A stretch of DNA of 64,000 nucleotides from Pseudomonas sp. MN1F (GCF_009391885.1 NZ_VZII01000021.1:1-64000), one strand, 5' to 3'. Counted from the first letter of the stretch, positions 51,744-60,680 are shown. Notes: generated by a model not told the origin, from the letters alone. Made by a program: numbers and translations.

Positions 51744-52832
51744 CTACCCGGCAAACCTGGCCTGGCGGCGCCGCACCTCCTCCTGCACCGCCGGAATGAT
51801 CCAGCGCCCATAGTCCACCGTGTCATACAGCGGGTCATAACCGCGGTTGAGGAAGGTGGTCACTCCCAGGTCGACGTAATCCAGCAGTGCCTGCGCCACG
51901 GTCTCTGGCGTGCCCACCAGTGCCGTGGTATCCCCGTAGGCGCCGACCGCCGTCGCGGTTGGCATCCACAGCGCACGGTCATGCCGGTCGGCGCGTGCCG
52001 CCGCGGCGAGCAGGCGCTCGGAGCCGGTGCCCTTGATCCGCTTCTGCCACGGGCTGTCGGCGGCGAACTGTGGGTTGGCCTTGATCTGCGCCAGGATCTG
52101 TTCGGCGCGCTGCCAGGCCTGTTCCTCGGTGGCGCCCAGGATCAACCGCACCGACAGGCTGACCCGTGGCGCCGCGACGCCGGCGGCGCTGGCCGCCGTC
52201 TTGAGCTTGGCGATCTGCTCGGCGACGCCGCTCAGCGGTTCACCCCACAGGGCATAAAAGTCTGCGTGCTTGACGGCAATCTGGTAGGCGATGTCGGACG
52301 AGCCACCGAAAGAGATGGGGATATGCGGCTGCTGCAGTGGCTTGACCGGTGAGAACGCACCCTTGATGTTGAAATAGCGGCCTTGGAAGTCGAAGGGCTC
52401 CTCGGCGGTCCAGGTGCGGCGGACAATTTCCAGGTATTCATCGGTGCGCCGATAGCGCTCGGTCTTGTCCAGCAGGCTGTCGCCTTCCTGGGGCTCGGCG
52501 GTGATCCCGGTGATGGCATGCAGGCGGATACGCCCGCCACCGGTGGTGTGGTCGAGGGTGGCAAAGGCCCGCGCCGCCACCGTGGGCGCGGTCAGGGCTG
52601 GGCGGTGGGCGATCATGAAACCCAGGCGTTCGGTGTGCGCGGCGGCATAGGCGGCGATCTGCAAACTGTCGGCGCTGCCTGGGCCGCTGGCGATCAATAC
52701 CCGGTCGAAGCCGGCGTGCTCGTGGGCGCGGGCATGATGGCGGATGAACGGGAGGTCGAAGTCGGGCGTGCGCACGCCGCGGGTCTCCGACCATTGGCGG
52801 GGGAAGATCATACCGACGAATTCAATGGACAT
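51744..52832 (-). CDS. SsuD-like FMNH2-dependent monooxygenase (LLM family)
   Basis: This 362-residue luciferase-like protein has HHARAHEHAGFDRVLIASGP, HTERLGFMIAHRPALTAPTV and LDHTTGGGRIRLHAITG. Further on, HIPISFGGSSDIAYQIAVKH and the terminal VTTFLNRGYDPLYDTVDYG are seen. This is close to the alkanesulfonate monooxygenase pattern, including the short N-terminus MSIEFVGMIFPRQ. It is the last gene of the minus-strand unit running from 60608, 23 bases after the TonB receptor stop. Reduced flavin must come from a reductase encoded elsewhere. Confidence 0.88.
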   Translation of the reverse strand: MSIEFVGMIFPRQWSETRGVRTPDFDLPFIRHHARAHEHAGFDRVLIASGPGSADSLQIAAYAAAHTERLGFMIAHRPALTAPTVAARAFATLDHTTGGGRIRLHAITGITAEPQEGDSLLDKTERYRRTDEYLEIVRRTWTAEEPFDFQGRYFNIKGAFSPVKPLQQPHIPISFGGSSDIAYQIAVKHADFYALWGEPLSGVAEQIAKLKTAASAAGVAAPRVSLSVRLILGATEEQAWQRAEQILAQIKANPQFAADSPWQKRIKGTGSERLLAAAARADRHDRALWMPTATAVGAYGDTTALVGTPETVAQALLDYVDLGVTTFLNRGYDPLYDTVDYGRWIIPAVQEEVRRRQARFAG

Positions 52833-52855
52833 GGACGTGGCCTTATGTGTGGGGG

Positions 52856-55432
52856 TCAGAATTGGTAATCCACCTGCGCCAGCAGGGTGCGGCCCGGCAT
52901 GGGTTGGAGGAAGGTGTTGGTCGAGCCGGCCAACCCGCTGACGAAGTTCAGCTCATCGGTGACGTTGAGCATGCGCAGCGTCACGCCCCACTGGGGCTGG
53001 CGGTAGTACGCGGCGAGATCGAGGTTGTACTCGTCGGGCACCTTCACCGTCTTGCTCAGGTTCAGGTACCAGCTGCTGGTCCACCAGCCCGACAACTCCA
53101 CGCCAAAGCCCGAGGCGAAGCGGTAGTCGATGTAGCCGCCGGCGTTGTATTCGGGGATCTGCACCGCATCGAACCTGCCGGACGGACGCTGGTTCAGGCT
53201 GTTGTTGTCGCCGAACACGGTGCCGTTGTCAGGGATGAAGCCGGCCGAGGCGAAACCCGCCTGGCTGGTGAACTCGTTGTAGGCACTGATACGGCTGAGG
53301 TTGAGGCCGCCGCGCAGGTGCTCGTCCTGGTAGCGCAGGGTGGCTTCCCAGCCTTTGACGATCAGCCGGGCGATGTTGTTGTTGCTGTCCGGCGCCTGGT
53401 CGCGGGCCTGGCGGTAGGCGGCCAGGGTGAAGAACAGCTGGTCAGGCATGGCCTCGACCTTCAGCCCCAGCTCATGCAGCACGCTGAGGCTTTCGAAGGC
53501 CAGCGGGTTCAGCAGGTTGGCCCCGGCACCACTGCCCCAGCCCAGGCCGTTGGTGAAGAAGCCGGTATTGACCGCCAGCGAGCGATCGAAGGTGTAGTAC
53601 AGCGTGCTGTTTTCCGAGGGCTTGAAATAGGGGCTGACCTGTACCGAGAACAATCGGTAGTTGTTTGCGTCCTTGCGTGGGTTGCCGCCGGCGAGGACGA
53701 AGGGGTTTTCGATGTGCGCGTCGATCCAGCTGCGGCTGGCACCCAGGTTCAACCCCAGGCGATCACCCAGGCGCAGGTTGTGCTGGCTGAACAGGGTCCG
53801 GGTGGTCCAGGTGCTGTCGGCGGTATAGGGCGCCACCGACTCGGCGTACAGCCCATGGCCGGCCGGGTACATGGCCGGCAGGTTGAGCCAGCCGTAATAG
53901 CTGGACAACTGCGGCACGCCAGGCTGGCCGATCCAGGCCGCGTTGCCGCCAGCGGGGTTGCGCGCGGCCAGGCCCAGCAGGTCACCGGGGTTCTTCAGCG
54001 TTGGGTCGAGCGTCAGGTCGTAGGCGTTGATGGTAGAGCCGAAGCTGTTGTTCGCGGCAATCGATTCATTCGACTCGCGACGGTAGATCAGCCCGGTGTT
54101 GCTGTCATCGATCAGGGTCAGGCTGCCCAGCTGCCATTGGCCGCGGGCGCGGAACTCGAAGCGGTTGTCGAAGATGTCGTCCTTGCCCTGTACCTGGAAT
54201 GCCCCCACCGCGTCGGTGCTGTCGGTGGAGTGCTGGTAGAACGTGCTGTTGGCCAGGGTGATGGCCGGGGTCAGCTCGCCTTCGACGCGCAGCTGCGTGG
54301 TGAAGCGCCGCGAGCGGTTCTGGTCTTCGTCGCGCTGGCCGGTCTGCGACGACAGCGAGGTCAGGCCATTGCCCGCCAGCGACGGGTCGTAGACCCAGCC
54401 GCGCAGGCTGCCGGGGCTGGCCTGGGTGTTGGGCGAGGCGCCCTGGAAGCTGCCATTGACGACTGCGTACTGGCCCTGGGCATTGCGCTGGCGCTGTACC
54501 CAGCCGAGCACCTGGGCGTCGGCGGCACCTGATGACAGCACCGGCGACCACAGTGTCTTGCCGTTCTGGATGATCGGCGTGGCGCGGCCAGCGTAGTACT
54601 TGCCGTGGTCGACCAGATCCTGGCTGGCGCGGTTCCAGCCATGGGTGATGTTGTAGTCGAAATAGTCGTCATAGGCAGCGTTCCAGTCCACCCGCACGTT
54701 GTCGTTGCGCCAGGCCAGTGCGCCGTAGAAGGCGTCGAAGTTGTTTTCGACGTTGTCGTAGAAATCTTCCTGGCGCTGGCGAGTGATGCTGACCCGGTAG
54801 GCCAGGCTGTCGCTGAGGGGGCCGGTGTTGTCGATGCTGAAACGGGTGGCATCACGCGATTCGCCGTCGGGGATCCAGCTGCCGATATCGCCGCTGAGCT
54901 TGGTGCGGAACTGGTTGAAGTCGGGCTTTTTGCTCAGGTAATTGACGTAACCGCCGCTGCCGCTGACCGAGCCATAGCTCACCGAGGAAGGCCCGGCAAC
55001 GATGTCGGCGCCCTCGTAGGCGTTGAAGTTGGCCGGGTGGCGCACGCCGTAGGCGCGCTGGCCGTCCTGGAATACCTCGGTGTTCTGCCCGCGCATCTGC
55101 GGGGCGATGCCGGCGTTCTGGCCCCCACCGCGGGTGATCCCGGGGGCATATTTGACCAGGTCGTCCGAGCTGCGGATCGGGTCGCGGGCCAGTTGCTCGG
55201 CGTTGATCTGGGTGACCGAGCGCGGGGTGTCGAGCAGCTTGGCTTCAAGGCCGCCGTAGATCGAGGCCGCTGGCCGGGTGGGCAGGGCATCGTCGTCGGC
55301 CTGTCGGGCCTGTACGGTCACTGTTTGCAGCTGGGTGTCCTCGGCCTGGACGAAGGGCGCGCTGGAAGCCAGGATGGCCAGGGCCAGCGAGCTGGGCCTG
55401 AATGTCGGGTGCAGCAGGGCAACGCGGAGCAT
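52856..55432 (-). CDS. TonB-dependent receptor, siderophore-receptor-like
   Basis: This 858-residue receptor has a signal peptide ending near FVQA and a TonB box LQTVTVQA. The plug has LLDTPRSVTQINAEQLARDP, DLVKYAPGITRGGGQNAGIA, VFQDGQRAYGVRHPANFNAY and IVAGPSSVSYGSVSGSGGYV. The barrel ends in GRTLLAQVDYQF. By sequence it falls among FhuA/FpvA-like receptors, but it has no N-terminal signalling domain. Its place inside a sulfur-scavenging unit with two LLM enzymes argues for organosulfur transport rather than iron. A 97-base gap separates it from the upstream binding-protein gene. Confidence 0.88.
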   Translation of the reverse strand: MLRVALLHPTFRPSSLALAILASSAPFVQAEDTQLQTVTVQARQADDDALPTRPAASIYGGLEAKLLDTPRSVTQINAEQLARDPIRSSDDLVKYAPGITRGGGQNAGIAPQMRGQNTEVFQDGQRAYGVRHPANFNAYEGADIVAGPSSVSYGSVSGSGGYVNYLSKKPDFNQFRTKLSGDIGSWIPDGESRDATRFSIDNTGPLSDSLAYRVSITRQRQEDFYDNVENNFDAFYGALAWRNDNVRVDWNAAYDDYFDYNITHGWNRASQDLVDHGKYYAGRATPIIQNGKTLWSPVLSSGAADAQVLGWVQRQRNAQGQYAVVNGSFQGASPNTQASPGSLRGWVYDPSLAGNGLTSLSSQTGQRDEDQNRSRRFTTQLRVEGELTPAITLANSTFYQHSTDSTDAVGAFQVQGKDDIFDNRFEFRARGQWQLGSLTLIDDSNTGLIYRRESNESIAANNSFGSTINAYDLTLDPTLKNPGDLLGLAARNPAGGNAAWIGQPGVPQLSSYYGWLNLPAMYPAGHGLYAESVAPYTADSTWTTRTLFSQHNLRLGDRLGLNLGASRSWIDAHIENPFVLAGGNPRKDANNYRLFSVQVSPYFKPSENSTLYYTFDRSLAVNTGFFTNGLGWGSGAGANLLNPLAFESLSVLHELGLKVEAMPDQLFFTLAAYRQARDQAPDSNNNIARLIVKGWEATLRYQDEHLRGGLNLSRISAYNEFTSQAGFASAGFIPDNGTVFGDNNSLNQRPSGRFDAVQIPEYNAGGYIDYRFASGFGVELSGWWTSSWYLNLSKTVKVPDEYNLDLAAYYRQPQWGVTLRMLNVTDELNFVSGLAGSTNTFLQPMPGRTLLAQVDYQF

Positions 55433-55529
55433 GTGGCTGGGCCTCGTTCTGTTCGGGAAAGGGAAAAGCGAGGGCGCAGCCGCGCCTGCGGTTGGGGGAT
55501 TCAGCGAGTGGCCGCTGGCGGCCGGACGT

Positions 55530-57083
55530 TCAGCTTTTCAGCCACAGGCTCTCGAATCGCCAGGTACTGAACAGCGATTGCTCTGCCTGTGCGCCGCCAA
55601 CCCGGTTGCTGACGCTGTCGAGCAGGTCGGCATAGCCCCAGATCAGCATGCCGCCGCGCTGGTACTGGATACGCTGTGCGCGGTGCACCAGCGCTTTGCG
55701 TTTTTCCAGGTCCGGTTGGGCCATGGCGGCGAGGAAGGCTTCGGCAAATTCAGGGTCGTGGAAATGGGTCTTGTTGGCCACGGCGAAAGGCGCGTCGGTG
55801 TGGATGGCGCTGGCCAGGAATGGCGCGCCGATACTGCCGCCGGTGCTCAGGGTCCAGTCATTGCGTTGCGGCCCCTGGAAGGTGGCCAGGTCGACCTGGC
55901 GCACGCTGATTGTCACGCCGATGCGCCGCGCCTGTTCGGCCAGCACCAGCGCTGACGCAAGCCCGGGACCCGGCGTGGTCACCAGTTCTACCTGCAGGCC
56001 CTCCTGGCCTGCCTCCTTGAGCAACTGCGAGGCCCGTTGCGGGTCGTGCGGGCGAGGCCCGAGGCTATGATCGAAGGTCGGGTCGAACGGTGCATACAAG
56101 TCGTTGGCCACCCGGCCCTGGCCGTTGAGCGCACGCCGCACCAGCTCCTCACGGTCGGCCAGCAGGCGGAACGCCTCACGCACCCGCGGGTCGTCGAACG
56201 GCGCCTTGGCGGTGTTCATGTCGAACGACAGCCAGTTGCCGCTCACCGACTTGAGCAGGCGCAAGCGCGGGTCGGCCTGCAGCACCTGCAGGTGTTCGGT
56301 GGACATCACGTTGGCCATGTCGATCTGCCCGGCGCGCAGCGCCGCCAGGCGGCCGGTCTGGTCCTTGAAGTCGATGATCTCGAGCTCGTCGGCATACGGC
56401 TTGCCGGGTTTGTAATAGTTGGCGAAGCGGGTGAACAGCGAGCGCTGGCCCGGGGTGAAACGTTCGAGCTTGTAGGGGCCGGCGCCAACCGGGTTGCTGA
56501 CCGGGTGATAATCGACCGGCACGATGCCGCCGAAGTTGACCCAGGTTTCTGGCAGCGGCATGTAGCTGCGGCCCTCGCGAAAGGCCAGGCGCACAGTGCG
56601 TTGGTCAAGCTTGACCAGGTTGTCGCGGTCGACCCAGTGCAGCAGGGCGGCATAGGGCGAGGCCAGCTGCGGGTCGGTGAGGCGGCGGATGGAGAAGATC
56701 AGGTCGTCGGCATCGATGGTCTTGCCGTGGTGGAATTCCAGCCCAGGCTTGAGGCGCAAGGTCCAGCCGCTGGCATCGGCGTTGGGCTCGGCGAATTCGG
56801 CCAGGGCCAGGCGCGGCTGCATCTGCTCATCCCATTCCCACAGTTTGCTGTACAGCGCAAAGCCGCGCACGATGCCGCTGCCAACCGGCTTGTGGGCGTC
56901 GAGGTTGCCGCTCTGGTTGCCGTCGATGATGCCCAGGCGCAGGCGCCCGCCGTAGCGTGGCTGGTCGGCCACGGCGCTGCCGGGGTTGTCGCCGGCACCG
57001 CAACCGGTGAGCAACCCGCCGGCCAGTACGCCGGCATGCCCGAGGAAGCTGCGCCGGCTCAGTGGGTAACCGTCCCTGGTCAT
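55530..57083 (-). CDS. Tat-exported lipoprotein binding protein (second copy)
   Basis: This 517-residue paralogue of the protein at 46425-48002 starts at ATG 57083 (MTRDGYPLSRRSFLG). It again combines the twin-arginine motif SRRSFLG with a lipobox LLTGC. The binding domain has LGIIDGNQSGNLDAHKPVG, WTLRLKPGLEFHHGKTID and VGAGPYKLERFTPGQRSLFT. Its own unit has no permease or ATPase of the Dpp type, so it probably docks on the 47995-51666 importer and widens its substrate range. An alternative start lies 15 bases upstream at 57098. It follows the LLM gene with a five-base gap. Confidence 0.86.
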   Translation of the reverse strand: MTRDGYPLSRRSFLGHAGVLAGGLLTGCGAGDNPGSAVADQPRYGGRLRLGIIDGNQSGNLDAHKPVGSGIVRGFALYSKLWEWDEQMQPRLALAEFAEPNADASGWTLRLKPGLEFHHGKTIDADDLIFSIRRLTDPQLASPYAALLHWVDRDNLVKLDQRTVRLAFREGRSYMPLPETWVNFGGIVPVDYHPVSNPVGAGPYKLERFTPGQRSLFTRFANYYKPGKPYADELEIIDFKDQTGRLAALRAGQIDMANVMSTEHLQVLQADPRLRLLKSVSGNWLSFDMNTAKAPFDDPRVREAFRLLADREELVRRALNGQGRVANDLYAPFDPTFDHSLGPRPHDPQRASQLLKEAGQEGLQVELVTTPGPGLASALVLAEQARRIGVTISVRQVDLATFQGPQRNDWTLSTGGSIGAPFLASAIHTDAPFAVANKTHFHDPEFAEAFLAAMAQPDLEKRKALVHRAQRIQYQRGGMLIWGYADLLDSVSNRVGGAQAEQSLFSTWRFESLWLKS

Positions 57084-57087
57084 GGCC

Positions 57088-58287
57088 TCAGCCCCCATTG
57101 CTGGCGTGCAGTTGCACGGCGGTGGCGGCCGGCCGGGCAAGGGCTGCGCGCTCGCCACGGAAGTGCGGCAGGATGTGCTCGCCAAGGCGGTAGGCCTCTT
57201 CCAGGTGCGGGTAGCCGGCCAGGAAGAACAGGTCGATGCCGATGCCGTGGTACTCGCGGATGCGCGCCACCACATTGCTGTAGCTGCCCACCAGCGCGCA
57301 GCCTGGTGGGATGCCGATGTAGCCGAATCCGGTCCATACATTGGGGTGAATGAAAAAGTCGTCGAACGCCTGCTGCTCGTCCTTCTCGCTGTAGCCATGT
57401 TCGTAGCTCAGCTTGCGTGCAGTACGCAGCCCGGCGTGGGCGGCGCGGGCCTTGACCGTGCCCTTGGCCACGCCTTCGTCGAAGAAGCGCTTGGCCTCGG
57501 CCAGCGCAGCCTCTTCGGTGTCGCGGGTAATTACATCAATGGACAGGCCGAAGCGAATGTCGCTGCGGCCCCACTTCAGCGCGCGGGCACGGATGTCGGC
57601 GATCAGCGCGGCGATCTCGTCCGGGTGCTCGGCACGCATCAGGTAGAAGTCCGCATGCTTGGCCGCAAATTCGCGGGCAGCCTCCGATGAGCCGGCGGTG
57701 CAGATCAGCGGCAGCTCGGCCTTTTTCAGCGGGCCGCGCAAGCCGCCGCCTTCGGCGCTGTAGTAGGTGCCCTGGTAATGGAATTGCTCGTTGTGCCAAT
57801 AGCCGCGCACCACGTCCATGAACTCGGTGGCGCGGGCGTAGCGCTGGTCATGGCCCTCGAAGTCGCCGACCTGGCGCTGAATGGCATCCGAGCCGCCGTT
57901 GATGATGTTCCACACCAAGCGGTTGCCGGTGGCGCGCTGGTAGGTTGCGGCCTGTTGCACCGCCACCCAGGGGGTGTAGTGGTAAGGCTGGAAGGCGGTG
58001 ACGAACTTCAACGTGCGGGTTTCCCGGGCCAGCAGCGAGCAGACGGTCCAGGGCTCCTCGCCGGTCGGCGCATTGACCATCAGTGCGCCGCCAAAACCAT
58101 TGATCTCCGCCGCCCGGGCGATCTGCCCGAGGTAGTCGATGTAGCTGAAGTGGTCGCCTACCGCGAAGGCAGAGACCGCGCCGGTGCTGGGGCCGCCGGC
58201 GTGCCAGTCGCCGCGGTTGCGCGGGTCGCCGGGCAGGTACTGGGTTTCGCCATGCAGCGGCAGGCGGGTGAAGAACTCGATGCTCAT
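57088..58287 (-). CDS. SsuD-like FMNH2-dependent monooxygenase (LLM family)
   Basis: This 399-residue luciferase-like protein starts at MSIEFFTRLPLHGET (ATG 58287) behind AGGAGG. It has FSYIDYLGQIARAAEINGFG, LLARETRTLKFVTAFQPYHY, TGNRLVWNIINGGSDAIQRQ and LICTAGSSEAAREFAAKHAD. A longer C-terminal region (FDDFFIHPNVWTGFGYIG) precedes the closing strand. Among the four LLM proteins it most resembles the one at 36788-37939. It is third in the minus-strand unit, 13 bases after the secreted hydrolase gene. Confidence 0.88.
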   Translation of the reverse strand: MSIEFFTRLPLHGETQYLPGDPRNRGDWHAGGPSTGAVSAFAVGDHFSYIDYLGQIARAAEINGFGGALMVNAPTGEEPWTVCSLLARETRTLKFVTAFQPYHYTPWVAVQQAATYQRATGNRLVWNIINGGSDAIQRQVGDFEGHDQRYARATEFMDVVRGYWHNEQFHYQGTYYSAEGGGLRGPLKKAELPLICTAGSSEAAREFAAKHADFYLMRAEHPDEIAALIADIRARALKWGRSDIRFGLSIDVITRDTEEAALAEAKRFFDEGVAKGTVKARAAHAGLRTARKLSYEHGYSEKDEQQAFDDFFIHPNVWTGFGYIGIPPGCALVGSYSNVVARIREYHGIGIDLFFLAGYPHLEEAYRLGEHILPHFRGERAALARPAATAVQLHASNGG

Positions 58288-58299
58288 GGGATGGCCTCC

Positions 58300-59523
58300 T
58301 TACTGGACGCTGGGGCTGCAGTTGGGCGTGACCGGCTGGCCGCTGATGACCTGGCGGGCAAAGGGAATCGAGTCCTTCAGCGAGGCATTGACCGTTTCGC
58401 TGTGGCCCAGGCCCTTGTACAGGTGGCCCTGTACCACGGAGCCTGCCTTGCAGGCGTCCTGCATCAGCGCGACCTGGGTGGCGGCGGCGGGTGTCTTGTC
58501 TTCGGCACCGGTGCCGATGAAGATCGGCTGCGCCAGCTTGAGGGTCGGGTAGGACACCTGGGCCAGCCACGGCTTGAGCTTGTCGCCCTGGTAGTCCTTC
58601 TTGGCATTGGCCGGCGTCAGGCCGCTGCCGACCACGTCGCTGACCAGCGACGACAGGCAGCTGGTGCGGGCCTGCTCGAACAGTGGCAGGGCCTTGTCGG
58701 TGTAGAAATCGCGCGGGTCGATGCTCGGGTCGTACTGCTGCGCGGCGAGCAGGGTGTAGAAGCCATAGGCCAGGGCCGGGTCGACCTTGTCCTGGTCCTG
58801 CTCACCGACGTTCTTTGAACCCACGGTGTAGATGACACCGGTGCCGATGCTGCCCTTGACCCCCAGGTTGGGCGCATAAGTGGCGGCATAGGCGCCTGCG
58901 GCGAAGGCACCGGCACCGCCTTGGGATTGGCCGATGATCAGCACCTTGTCGGCCAGCCCTGGTACGCTGGCGACCACAGCCTTGGCCGCATCGAGAATGC
59001 CGTAGGCGGCCATGCGGTTGTTGAGCAGCGGGTGACCGCCCGGTACACCCAGGCCCTGGTAATCGGTGGCGACGATGGCATAGCCCTCGGCCAACCAGCG
59101 GTTGAGATACTGCACATCGCGGTACGAACGGCCGGCCCAGGACGGCGCGCAGATATCCGCCACGCCCACCGTGCCATGGCCCCAGCTGGCGACCGGCCAG
59201 CCGCCGGCGGGCGCCTTGCCTTTGGGAATGAACAGCGCGCCGGAAACCACGATCGGGGTCTTGCCGTCGATGCCGTCCAGCGAGGTGTAGAGGATGCGTT
59301 GGGCGCTGGCGGCGTTGGGCAGGCTCAGTGCCTGCTCCAGTGGCTCGCTGCGCAGCAGCTTGCCCGGGGTGGCGGGGATGGCCTTGCTCCAGGTGTAGAA
59401 GCTCGAAACCCGGCCGTCACCCTGCTGCGGGTCGGGCTTGGGGGCAAAGGTGTCGGCCGCCATCGCGCCGATGGAAAAGGCCAGTGCGGTGAGGCTGAAA
59501 GCGATGGATGCAGGCAGTTTCAT
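58300..59523 (-). CDS. Secreted alpha/beta hydrolase (secretory-lipase type)
   Basis: This 407-residue protein starts at ATG 59523 with a signal peptide (MKLPASIAFSLTALAFSIGA). It has an alpha/beta-hydrolase core with the oxyanion-side stretch PVASWGHGTVGVADICAPSW and the nucleophile motif GQSQGGAGA (Gly-x-Ser-x-Gly). The acid region is FIGTGAEDKTPAAATQ and the catalytic His is in YKGLGHSETV. It resembles the secretory lipase (LIP) family. In the sulfur unit it may hydrolyse an ester or thioester in the periplasm before uptake. It is second in the operon, 11 bases after the SsuA-like gene. Confidence 0.85.
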   Translation of the reverse strand: MKLPASIAFSLTALAFSIGAMAADTFAPKPDPQQGDGRVSSFYTWSKAIPATPGKLLRSEPLEQALSLPNAASAQRILYTSLDGIDGKTPIVVSGALFIPKGKAPAGGWPVASWGHGTVGVADICAPSWAGRSYRDVQYLNRWLAEGYAIVATDYQGLGVPGGHPLLNNRMAAYGILDAAKAVVASVPGLADKVLIIGQSQGGAGAFAAGAYAATYAPNLGVKGSIGTGVIYTVGSKNVGEQDQDKVDPALAYGFYTLLAAQQYDPSIDPRDFYTDKALPLFEQARTSCLSSLVSDVVGSGLTPANAKKDYQGDKLKPWLAQVSYPTLKLAQPIFIGTGAEDKTPAAATQVALMQDACKAGSVVQGHLYKGLGHSETVNASLKDSIPFARQVISGQPVTPNCSPSVQ

Positions 59524-59534
59524 GCGCGAGGTTC

Positions 59535-60608
59535 TCAAGGTTGTTGGCTGAGCTGAGCGTCCAGGGACGGCCAGTAGTGGGTCAGTTGCAGGTCGATCAG
59601 TGCCTGGCGGGTAAAGCCGGTGGCCAGGTCCTGGCTGATGTCGTAGGGGGTGCGGATCAGGCGGTTGTCCAGCGCGTATTGGGCGAGGGCGTGGTAGTGG
59701 GCCTTGAGCTGTGCATCGCTCTTGGGCGCCCAGCGGGTTTTCCAGGCCACCGGGTCGCCCTGGTCGTCGCGGCGCAGCACGCTTTCGGCGACGCCGGCAC
59801 GCGACGACAGTGCGTAGTAGCCATCGCGGTTCTGCTCCTGGGAGATCCACCAGGCTGCGCGCACCCAGGCCGTTGCCACCAGTTGGGTCAGCTCCGGGTT
59901 TTGCGCAATGAAGGCGTCGGTGCCCCACAGGTCGGAGACCAGCCGCCAGTCATCGGCGCCTTGCTTGGTCGACCAGAGGATGCGGGCCACGCCCTTGTCT
60001 TCCAGGGCGTAGGCCTCGTTGAGCAGCACTGCCGCATCGACCTTGCCGGCTGACACCGCCGCGGCGCCTACCTGCGGGTTGAGGTTGGCGATCTTGAAGT
60101 CGGTCAGTTTCAGCCCTTGGCTGGCGAGGAAGTTGCTGAAGGCGAACTCCCAGGGGCGGCCGCGGTGCAGGGCCAGGCGCTTGCCCTTGAGTGCCTGGAT
60201 ATCGCGCACCGGGGAGTCGGCGGGTACCACCAGGTAGATGTTGTTGCCACTGCCGCCGGGTACTACCAGCTTGCCTGGCACCTGGCCGGCACCGGCGATC
60301 ACCGAGGGCAGGTCGCCGCGCACCGCGAAGTCCAGGCTGTTGTTGCTGAACCCCTCATTGATCTGCGGCCCGGCGCCAGCATGGGGCAGGGCGGTCCACT
60401 GCAGCTTGACGCCGCGTGCTGCCAGCTGTTGTTCGAGCCAGCCTTCCTCGATCACCCGGCCGGGTATGCCGCCGAATACCGGCGCGCCGCCTTGGGTGAA
60501 GGCGACGATGGCGATGCGCACCGCAGCCGGTGGCTCGGCCGCCAGTGCGGCCAGGCTCAGAAACAGGCCGCCGAGCAGGGCGAGGCCGTGACGCCAGGGT
60601 TTGTTCAT
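59535..60608 (-). CDS. SsuA-like periplasmic sulfonate-binding protein
   Basis: This 357-residue protein has a signal peptide ending at ALAA and the SsuA/TauA-type core. That core includes GWLEQQLAARGVKLQWTALP, GAGPQINEGFSNNSLDFAVR, GDLPSVIAGAGQVPGKLVVP, GSGNNIYLVVPADSPVRDIQ and the LKGKRLALHRGRPWEF loop. Unlike the cytoplasmic DszB-like proteins it is exported and lacks their Cys-Pro-Val-Pro motif. It is first in the minus-strand unit under a sigma-54 promoter, and is the only SsuA-type binding protein available for the SsuBC-like transporter at 27143-29472. Confidence 0.87.
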   Translation of the reverse strand: MNKPWRHGLALLGGLFLSLAALAAEPPAAVRIAIVAFTQGGAPVFGGIPGRVIEEGWLEQQLAARGVKLQWTALPHAGAGPQINEGFSNNSLDFAVRGDLPSVIAGAGQVPGKLVVPGGSGNNIYLVVPADSPVRDIQALKGKRLALHRGRPWEFAFSNFLASQGLKLTDFKIANLNPQVGAAAVSAGKVDAAVLLNEAYALEDKGVARILWSTKQGADDWRLVSDLWGTDAFIAQNPELTQLVATAWVRAAWWISQEQNRDGYYALSSRAGVAESVLRRDDQGDPVAWKTRWAPKSDAQLKAHYHALAQYALDNRLIRTPYDISQDLATGFTRQALIDLQLTHYWPSLDAQLSQQP

Positions 60609-60680
60609 GTGCAGCTCCAGGCAGGGGTTCGACAGGCCCGGGCCGCGTGGTTGAGCGGATCGGACGTTATCAGGCCTGGA

